In this document: piece by piece, positions 1 through 5,058 of the stretch
How the letters are laid out: each line of letters opens with the position of its first letter
Position numbering within the stretch: the stretch's first letter is position 1
NCBI GenBank assembly: GCA_964492775.1
Contig: CAZBLH010000025.1
Coordinates: 1-25,229 of the forward strand
DNA: 25,229 nt
Direction: 5' to 3'
Origin: WRDS01 sp964492775
GTDB lineage: Bacteria > Actinomycetota > Coriobacteriia > Anaerosomatales > PHET01
Translations under genes and position numbers: made by a program
Notes under the pieces: model-generated
Database searches by the model: none
What the model saw: the letters and a program-made list of their open reading frames with translations, nothing else
What the model was told of the DNA's origin: nothing

Positions 1-103
1 ACGCTGACCGTGGCACCCAAATGAACGAGCCGACGTGAAACCCGGGGCGTTCCAGAGTGTGACCGATTGGGTCTATGGTTGAGATCGGCTGGGCATCGCT
101 CAT
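1..103 (-). CDS. Partial 5' end of an unidentified protein, cut by the window edge
   Basis: Reading the minus strand from an ATG at 103-101 gives 34 codons without a stop up to the window edge; the protein begins MSDAQPISTIDPIGH and continues into a stretch rich in F, I, W and V. It lies 65 bp downstream of sdaAA on the same strand, so it could be the next gene of that transcript. About two thirds of third codon positions are G or C, lower than the neighbours. The Shine-Dalgarno is weak (an AGGG about 10 nt upstream). I do not recognise the family, and 34 codons is too short to exclude a chance open frame. Confidence 0.4.
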   Translation of the reverse strand, partial: MSDAQPISTIDPIGHTLERPGFHVGSFIWVPRSA

Positions 104-168
104 GCCGTGCGCCCTGTTGCCGTCTGTAATACTGTAGGACAAAGTACTCGCGACTCGACCTTGCTCTG

Positions 169-1041
169 TCAGTCGCATCTTTCATCCGGATTCGAGCTCG
201 CGATACATCGCCCCGTCGCGGTCATCGCGAGCCCGCCGAGCGCTGTCTCGCGCAAGCTAGGCGGTAGCGAGCGGCCCACGGAGGACTCGGCGTCGACAAC
301 CTCGTCGAAGGGGATAGGGAACTCTATCCCAGCAAGCGCCATCTCCACCCCGGCGAGCGCCACGGCCGCGCCTGTCGCGTTGCGCACGACGCACGGCACC
401 TCGACAAGTCCTCCCACCGGGTCGCACACGAGCCCCAGCATCCCCTGCAGTGCGAGCGAGGCGGCGTGCCCTGACTGCTCGGCAGTCCCTCCGAGCATGG
501 CCGTGGCCGCGCCTGCAGCCATCGCCGCCGCGCTGCCGATCTCGGCCTGACAGCCGCCGAGCGCGCCTGCGAGCGTGGCCCGCGCGGCGATCACGCCGCC
601 GATTCCGGCAGCGACCAGCAGCGCGTCGATGAGTGCCTCGTCGCCTGCGTCGTGTTGCTCGGCGAGGGTGAGCAGCACGGCCGGGAGCACGCCGGAGGCG
701 CCTCCGGTCGGCGCGGCGACGATCCGGCCCATCGCGGCGTTCACCTCGGCGGTCGCAAGCGCCGCGGCAAGCGCCGCCGAGAAGGTGCCGCCAACAGGCC
801 CGGCGTCGCTTGCGGCCAGCCTTGCGGCATCGCCACCGGTGAGGCCCGAGCGCGAGTGTGCCTCGCCGGCGAGGCCGCGGGCGACGGATCCCCTCATGAC
901 GGCAAGCGTATCGCTCATGCGGGCGCGCACCTCGGCAGTGCCGGTGCCGGCCTCCTCGGCCTCTTTGGCGGCGACGGCCTCGGCGAGGGACCCGTGCTCG
1001 GCTGCCGCTGCGGTGAGTTCGGCAAAAGATGGATATGCCAT
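169..1041 (-). CDS. sdaAA: L-serine dehydratase, iron-sulfur dependent, alpha subunit
   Basis: This is the catalytic subunit of the two-subunit, [4Fe-4S]-dependent enzyme that deaminates L-serine to pyruvate and ammonia in the cytoplasm. The protein has 290 residues, the usual length for a separate alpha subunit. It shows the PTGGASGVLPAV segment (111-122) and the cluster cysteines C164 (GGCQAEIG), C206 (GLVCDPVGG) and C217 (EVPC). The spacings of 42 and 11 residues match what I recall for the family. The ATG at 1041 is chosen because GAAGGAG lies 8 nt upstream; a longer frame runs to 1248 but lacks this support and would cross the divergent promoter region. Two further cysteines lie near the end, C279 and C289. 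The partner subunit is not adjacent but lies at 3605-4276 on the same strand, with the feo operon between them. Such enzymes are oxygen-sensitive, which fits an anaerobe. Confidence 0.95.
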   Translation of the reverse strand: MAYPSFAELTAAAAEHGSLAEAVAAKEAEEAGTGTAEVRARMSDTLAVMRGSVARGLAGEAHSRSGLTGGDAARLAASDAGPVGGTFSAALAAALATAEVNAAMGRIVAAPTGGASGVLPAVLLTLAEQHDAGDEALIDALLVAAGIGGVIAARATLAGALGGCQAEIGSAAAMAAGAATAMLGGTAEQSGHAASLALQGMLGLVCDPVGGLVEVPCVVRNATGAAVALAGVEMALAGIEFPIPFDEVVDAESSVGRSLPPSLRETALGGLAMTATGRCIASSNPDERCD

Positions 1042-1072
1042 GAGCGTGCTCCTTCGATTGCGTCCTCGCGCG

Positions 1073-1078
1073 AGTGTA
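1073..1078 (-). promoter_or_regulatory. Candidate -10 element for sdaAA
   Basis: The minus strand reads TACACT here, about 32 bp upstream of the sdaAA ATG, followed by a short leader with the GAAGGAG ribosome site. No good -35 is seen at 16-18 bp, so the call rests on the -10 alone. Confidence 0.35.
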
Positions 1079-1114
1079 GCGCAGGCGTGCATCAATCGAG
1101 CGACGCAAGCCCCA

Positions 1115-1143
1115 TTGACCGCGCTCAGCGCGGGGGCTACTAT
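1115..1143 (+). promoter_or_regulatory. Sigma-70-type promoter of the feo operon with palindromic spacer
   Basis: TTGACC at 1115-1120 and TACTAT at 1138-1143 are separated by exactly 17 bp, a good housekeeping-type promoter. Transcription would start near 1150, giving a leader of about 50 nt before feoA. The spacer contains a perfect interrupted palindrome, CCGCGCT-C-AGCGCGG (1119-1133), which could be a second operator or a hairpin. This is the best promoter seen in the first 4 kb. Confidence 0.65.
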
Positions 1144-1152
1144 ACGCACACG

Positions 1153-1178
1153 ATACGAATTAGTATGTGCTAACTGTA
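1153..1178. promoter_or_regulatory. Candidate metal-regulator operator in the feo leader
   Basis: Two overlapping dyads lie just downstream of the predicted start site. ATAC-N6-GTAT (1153-1166) is centred on AATT. TTAG-N5-GCTAAC (1160-1174) resembles the two half-sites of DtxR/IdeR-family operators (TTAGGTTAG / GCTAACCTAA), with about 12 of 19 positions matching by eye. An iron repressor binding here would block feo transcription when iron is sufficient. The DtxR assignment is inference. Confidence 0.4.
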
Positions 1179-1199
1179 ATGCAAGGAGCGTGACACGGG

Positions 1200-1490
1200 A
1201 TGTCGCAGGCAGATAGAGACTCGTTCGACCCGAAGCTCTGCGAGACATGCTCTCTTGACTGTGTCCGCGCAGGCGAGCATTTGGAGATCATGTCGGTGGA
1301 CGATGATCACGCTCGCGTGCAGGCGTTGCGTTTCGGCATGGCCGAAGGCGCATGCGTGCAGTGTGTCACGCGCATTCCGGCGGGGCCGCTCGTGCTGAAG
1401 AGTGGACGCCAGGAGATCGCGGTGGGGCGCAGTCTCGCTCAGCGCATCCGCGTGCGCAAGAGAGACGACCACGCCGCTGAGACCCACTAG
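1200..1490 (+). CDS. feoA: FeoA-family protein with cysteine-containing N-terminal extension
   Basis: FeoA proteins are small SH3-like cytoplasmic partners of the FeoB ferrous iron transporter. The FeoA-like core covers roughly residues 20-88 (DCVRAGEHLEIMSV through GRSLAQRIRVRK). Ahead of it is an extra stretch of about 15 residues with C14-x2-C17-x3-C21, and two more cysteines lie in the core (ACVQC). The protein has 96 residues against about 75 for typical FeoA. The ATG at 1200 follows AAGGAG with an 11-nt spacer, slightly long but acceptable. It is the first gene of the feo operon and sits 62 bp before feoB. The cysteines are unusual for FeoA and might bind metal or a cluster. Confidence 0.8.
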   Translation: MSQADRDSFDPKLCETCSLDCVRAGEHLEIMSVDDDHARVQALRFGMAEGACVQCVTRIPAGPLVLKSGRQEIAVGRSLAQRIRVRKRDDHAAETH

Positions 1491-1552
1491 CCGGGCTCGC
1501 CACTACCGTTCGCTCCCGCGATTGACTTGATGCTCCCGCAGGAGGAGTGCTG

Positions 1553-3442
1553 ATGCCGCCATCTTCCAAGGACCGTTCGCCCTCGGTTTCCGCTTCGCAC
1601 TGTGGCCCGACGGGAACCGCGCCCCGCGAAGGGGTTGCCACGATCGTGCTTGCGGGCAACCCCAACGTCGGCAAGTCCGTCGTCTTCAACGCCTTCACCG
1701 GCACTTACGTGGATGTTTCGAACTTCCCTGGGACCACGGTTGAGCTCCTGCGCGGCCACTTCGGCGACATCGATGTGGTCGACACCCCGGGCGTCTACGG
1801 CGTTTCCTCCTTCAACGACGAGGAGCGTGTCGCGCGCGACATTATCTTGACCGGCGATGTCGTGGTGAACGTGGTCGACGCGGTCCACCTCGAGCGCGAT
1901 CTGTTCCTCACGCTGCAGCTCGTGGACATGGGCAAGCGCATGATCGTCGCGCTCAACATGGCCGACGAAGCCCGTCGACGGGGACTGGGGGTCGACCGCG
2001 ATCTGCTCGAGGACCTGCTCGGCGTGCCCGTCATTGAGACGGTCGCCGTCACCGGGCACGGGCTCGAGGAGCTCAAGTGCGCTATCGACCAAGCTCGCAC
2101 GGGTAATCCCGACCGCATGCTCGACAACGACCTTGCCGAGCTGACCGAGCGCAGCGGTTCACGGGCCGAGGCCCTGATGGTGCTCGAGGGCGACGAGGTG
2201 GTCTGCGCTCGCCATGGAGTCGACCCATGCGGCTGCCGCGATGAGATCTACCGGCGGCGTCGGGCGCGGGTCGATGACATCTGCGGACACGTGATCACCG
2301 AGACCACGCAGGGTGCGTCTTTCTCGGCGAAGCTCTCGCAGTGGATGATGCATCCGATAACCGGCATCCCGATGCTGTTCGGGCTGCTGTATGTGATGTG
2401 GGTGGTGCTGGGGCAGTGGATTGCCGGCGGGCTCGTGGGCGTGCTCGAAGAGACGATCATGCTCGGGTACTACGTACCGTTTGTCGAACGGGTCGTGGGC
2501 GCCGTCTTCGCGCCGGGCTCGGCGCTCTACGAGATCCTGGCAGGCGAGTTCGGCGTGCTGACGATGACGCCGACGTACCTCTTGGGCGTCATCCTGCCGC
2601 TCGTGACGGGCTTCTACATCCTGCTGTCACTTCTGGAGGACTCCGGTTACCTGCCGAGAATCGCGGCGCTCGCTGACCGCGCGCTCACGTTCGTGGGGCT
2701 CAACGGCCGCGCGATCATCCCGATCATTCTGGGACTCGGCTGCGTGACCATGGGGATGCTCACAACGCGTATCCTCGGCAGCCGTCGTGAGCGGCTCATT
2801 GCCACGGCTCTGATGGCCATTGCCGTGCCCTGCTCGGCGCAGATAGCCGTCATCACAGGGCTGATGGCGCGCACGGGCGCCGTGTATGCGCTGGTGTACG
2901 TGGCGCTCCTGCTGCTGATCTTCGGACTCGTAGGTGTCGTGCTGAACAAGCTCGTGCCCGGCGAGTCGACGGACCTGCTCATCGACCTGCCGTCGCTGCG
3001 TGTCCCGCGCATCGACAACGTGCTGCGCAAGTCCATGACCAAGGTCTGGCACTTCATGCGCGAGGTCACGCTGTTCTTTGCCGCAGGCGCCGTGCTGATC
3101 AGCGTGTTGCAGCTTTCGGGTGCGCTCGGCTGGATCATCGACGTGGCCGCGCCGCTCACAGTGGGGTGGTTGGGGCTGCCCGCCGAGGCGGCCACCGCGT
3201 TTGTGATGGGCTTCGTGCGCCGCGACTTCGGTGCCACGGGCTTCTTCCAGATGAGTCTTACCGATCCACAGCTGCTCGTGGGCATGGTCACGATCACGCT
3301 CTTCGTGCCCTGCATCGCCTCGGCACTCGTGATCCTGAAAGAGCGCGGCTGGGGCTACTTCGTCGGCGTCTTCGCGGGCTCGATCGCCGTGGCGTTCCTC
3401 GTCGGCGGATTGCTGGCGCGGGTACTGGGAATCCTCGTGTAG
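1553..3442 (+). CDS. feoB: Ferrous iron transport protein B
   Basis: FeoB imports Fe(II) across the cytoplasmic membrane. The N-terminal GTPase domain shows G1 GNPNVGKS (residues 35-42), G2 in the FPGTT segment, G3 DTPG and G4 NMAD. The membrane half carries gate segments: GLGCVTMGMLTTRIL, PCSAQIAVITGL, FVRRDFGATGFFQ and FVPCIASALVILKERGW. The first gate reads GCVTM instead of the GCNVP of enterobacterial FeoB, a variant I believe occurs in anaerobes. The ATG at 1553 is preferred over the in-frame GTG at 1547 because the GGAGGA site at 1541-1546 sits 6 nt before the ATG and abuts the GTG. Length is 629 residues, a little shorter than the E. coli protein. The stop codon directly abuts the next start. 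Confidence 0.95.
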   Translation: MPPSSKDRSPSVSASHCGPTGTAPREGVATIVLAGNPNVGKSVVFNAFTGTYVDVSNFPGTTVELLRGHFGDIDVVDTPGVYGVSSFNDEERVARDIILTGDVVVNVVDAVHLERDLFLTLQLVDMGKRMIVALNMADEARRRGLGVDRDLLEDLLGVPVIETVAVTGHGLEELKCAIDQARTGNPDRMLDNDLAELTERSGSRAEALMVLEGDEVVCARHGVDPCGCRDEIYRRRRARVDDICGHVITETTQGASFSAKLSQWMMHPITGIPMLFGLLYVMWVVLGQWIAGGLVGVLEETIMLGYYVPFVERVVGAVFAPGSALYEILAGEFGVLTMTPTYLLGVILPLVTGFYILLSLLEDSGYLPRIAALADRALTFVGLNGRAIIPIILGLGCVTMGMLTTRILGSRRERLIATALMAIAVPCSAQIAVITGLMARTGAVYALVYVALLLLIFGLVGVVLNKLVPGESTDLLIDLPSLRVPRIDNVLRKSMTKVWHFMREVTLFFAAGAVLISVLQLSGALGWIIDVAAPLTVGWLGLPAEAATAFVMGFVRRDFGATGFFQMSLTDPQLLVGMVTITLFVPCIASALVILKERGWGYFVGVFAGSIAVAFLVGGLLARVLGILV

Positions 3443-3661
3443 ATGAACGTCATGCCGACATGTCCCAAGTGCGGGTGGGTCTCGGACGAGCTCCGCTGTC
3501 CACGCTGCAACACGCTCAAGCTCGCGGGGTGCTCGGGGTCATGTATGTCGTGTGCGCTTGCGGGTGGGTCGTGCAGCTATGAGCCTGAAGCGCGCGACGC
3601 GCGATCAGATTGCGGCGACGGTGCGGACGGCCCCGATGCCGGGGAGCTCCCGAATACGTGA
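3443..3661 (+). CDS. Nine-cysteine small protein, third gene of the feo operon
   Basis: The ATG directly abuts the feoB stop codon, with no ribosome site of its own, so translation is probably coupled to feoB. The 72-residue product has nine cysteines: C7-x2-C10, C19-x2-C22, C30, C34, C37, C44 and C57. The first two pairs, in CPKCGW and RCPRCN, look like a zinc ribbon; the later ones form a separate cluster. There is no membrane segment, so it does not resemble the single-span FeoB-associated cysteine-rich proteins. Its last 57 bp overlap the 3' end of sdaAB on the opposite strand. It may fill the place of FeoC or carry a metal site, but no function is established. A second in-frame ATG lies at 3452. 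Confidence 0.7.
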   Translation: MNVMPTCPKCGWVSDELRCPRCNTLKLAGCSGSCMSCALAGGSCSYEPEARDARSDCGDGADGPDAGELPNT

Positions 3662-4276
3662 GACGGCCTCTTCGGCGGCCTCCTCGTCGGTCTCGATCAG
3701 CATGATCGCCCGAGCGCCCCGGCGCTCTCTGGAGACACGCATCGAGGCGACGTTGACTCCGTAGTCAGCGAGGATGTGAGTCACTGCGGCGATCTCACCG
3801 GGACGGTCCTGATGCTCGACAACGAGCACCGGCAGCTCGCCGGTCATCTCGACCTCGAACCCGTCCACGTCGGTCACGATCACATCCCCGCCGCCGATCG
3901 AGGCGCCGCGCACGCGCATCGTCGTCCCCTTGGCCCCCGCCAGGCCGAACTCGGCGGTATTGGGGTGGACCTCGCCCAGGTCTGCCGCTCGAAAGGAGAC
4001 CGCCATCCCCGCCTCTGTCGCGAGTGACGTGGCCTCCGGGATCCGCGTGTCGTCAGGCTCCATGCCGAGAAGCCCGGCCATGAGCGCGAGATCCGTCCCG
4101 TGGCCTCGACCGGTAGATGCGAAGGAGCCGTGGAGCGTGATGTCGACGCTCGCGATCTCCTCGCCGAAGATTGCGCGCGCGAGTCTGCCGAGCCGTACCG
4201 CGCCCGCGGTGTGACTCGAGGAGGGGCCGATCATGACCGGCCCGATGATGTCGAAGACGCTTCTTTGTCTCGCCAT
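3605..4276 (-). CDS. sdaAB: L-serine dehydratase, iron-sulfur dependent, beta subunit
   Basis: This is the partner of SdaAA in the two-subunit enzyme. The 223-residue product begins with the beta-subunit signature VFDIIGPVMIGPSSSHTAG (about residues 7-25). It ends with an ACT domain (roughly residues 148-223, from LPVLVVEHQDRPGEIAAV), the usual small-molecule-binding fold of this subunit. The start at 4276 begins MARQRSVFDI; a longer frame to 4378 crosses the promoter. A TACAAT element ends 7 nt before the ATG and no Shine-Dalgarno is visible, so the mRNA may be leaderless. Its 3' end overlaps the small cysteine protein by 57 bp. In most genomes beta and alpha genes are adjacent or fused; here they lie about 2.6 kb apart. 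Confidence 0.95.
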   Translation of the reverse strand: MARQRSVFDIIGPVMIGPSSSHTAGAVRLGRLARAIFGEEIASVDITLHGSFASTGRGHGTDLALMAGLLGMEPDDTRIPEATSLATEAGMAVSFRAADLGEVHPNTAEFGLAGAKGTTMRVRGASIGGGDVIVTDVDGFEVEMTGELPVLVVEHQDRPGEIAAVTHILADYGVNVASMRVSRERRGARAIMLIETDEEAAEEAVSRIRELPGIGAVRTVAAI

Positions 4277-4283
4277 GCTTGAG

Positions 4284-4289
4284 ATTGTA
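4284..4289 (-). promoter_or_regulatory. -10 element of sdaAB, suggesting a leaderless mRNA
   Basis: The minus strand reads TACAAT, a near-consensus -10, seven bases ahead of the ATG at 4276. Transcription would then begin at or next to the A of the start codon, and no ribosome site is present. The -35 region is GC-rich and not recognisable. Confidence 0.5.
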
Positions 4290-4359
4290 GACGAGTGCGC
4301 ACCGCTCGGGGCTTGGAGTGCTGCTCCGCTGTCGGCGCAGGCTCTCAGCAGCGCAACGT

Positions 4360-4389
4360 CTCGGCATTGGCTCGGCATTCGCTGAATGC
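4360..4389. repeat. Tandem 11-mer and inverted repeat in the sdaAB upstream region
   Basis: CTCGGCATT occurs twice in tandem with an 11-bp period (4360-4370 and 4371-4381). The second copy overlaps a perfect inverted repeat, GCATTC-GCT-GAATGC (4375-4389). The site lies between the divergent genes sdaAB and the membrane protein at 4486, about 90-110 bp from each start, so it could be an operator for either. A further hairpin, AGGCTT-N6-AAGCCT, lies at 4429-4446. Confidence 0.4.
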
Positions 4390-4485
4390 GCGACGTACTC
4401 GCACCAATCCGACGCGTGGCCCCGGTACAGGCTTCGTTCCAAGCCTTGCGATTCGGGACCTCGACACCGAAAGGAACGCGCGCCC

Positions 4486-5013
4486 ATGTCCGAACCTGCA
4501 GGTAACAACCGCACCATGACGTATGCGCTCGCTGCCGTCGTGGTCGTTCTTATCGCGATCGCAGCCGCCGTCGTCTGGAAGCAGTCGTCGGCCACCCCGG
4601 CCGCTACCACCCCCACCGCTGAAGCGCCTGCGGCCACCGCGCCCGAGGGTACGCCGACCGCAGCCGCCGTTCCCGACGTCGATCCGGCGACGGCGACCAA
4701 GGTGCCCGAGGGCATGACGCCCCAGGACCTGCTCACCGCTTACCACCAGAACGTCATCGACGGTAAGTACGCCGAGGCGTACCAGCTCCTTCCCAAGGAC
4801 AAGCAGACGAGCTACGGCAGCGTCGAGGCGTATAAGCAGCAGGTCAGCGCATACGGAATCACCTCGTTCGAGATCCACGAGGCCACCGTCGACACCGACG
4901 AGCGCCTGACGGTCCCGGTCACCCAGGTGACCCCGCAGATGCCGATCACCTACTTCTGGAGCTTCCAGAACGTGGATGGAGTCTGGTACGTAGCTGCACG
5001 CAGCATGGGCTAG
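4486..5013 (+). CDS. Membrane-anchored protein with NTF2-like C-terminal domain, function unknown
   Basis: The 175-residue product has one membrane segment at about residues 12-31, a Pro/Ala/Thr-rich linker (about 35-75), and a compact C-terminal domain from about residue 78. That domain has the look of the NTF2-like or DUF4878-like folds of secreted bacterial proteins: helices in TPQDLLTAYHQNVIDGKYAEAY, then strands ending in FWSFQNVDGVWYVA. The domain is probably outside the cytoplasmic membrane, tethered by the uncleaved anchor. The ATG at 4486 follows AAAGGA with a spacer of about 10 nt; the longer frame upstream lacks coding character. It stands alone between sdaAB and dinG. The family assignment is by overall shape only. 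Confidence 0.75.
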   Translation: MSEPAGNNRTMTYALAAVVVVLIAIAAAVVWKQSSATPAATTPTAEAPAATAPEGTPTAAAVPDVDPATATKVPEGMTPQDLLTAYHQNVIDGKYAEAYQLLPKDKQTSYGSVEAYKQQVSAYGITSFEIHEATVDTDERLTVPVTQVTPQMPITYFWSFQNVDGVWYVAARSMG

Positions 5014-5029
5014 GCGATCTGCCGCTCCT

Positions 5030-5052
5030 GCGTCAGATGCTCGTGCTAGTGT
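5030..5052 (+). promoter_or_regulatory. Extended -10 promoter of dinG with PafBC-like geometry
   Basis: TGC-TAGTGT (5044-5052) is an extended -10 ending six bases before the GTG start of dinG, and no Shine-Dalgarno is present, so the mRNA is probably leaderless. Eleven bases before TAGTGT lies GCGTCA (5030-5035), matching four of six positions of the TTGTCR core of PafBC-dependent promoters at the expected spacing. That second part is weak: a similar four-of-six match occurs upstream of sdaAA. Confidence 0.4.
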
Positions 5053-5058
5053 GTCTGC

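Noticed and set aside
59..69. Shared 11-mer GTGACCGATTG at 59-69 and 9902-9912
   Set aside because: One sits inside the partial gene and the other in the pafB leader; two copies of 11 bases in 25 kb are weak evidence for a shared site.
107..550. Open frame on the plus strand opposite sdaAA, and similar long frames opposite other genes
   Set aside because: High-GC coding regions produce long open frames in other phases; these lack ribosome sites and protein-like composition.
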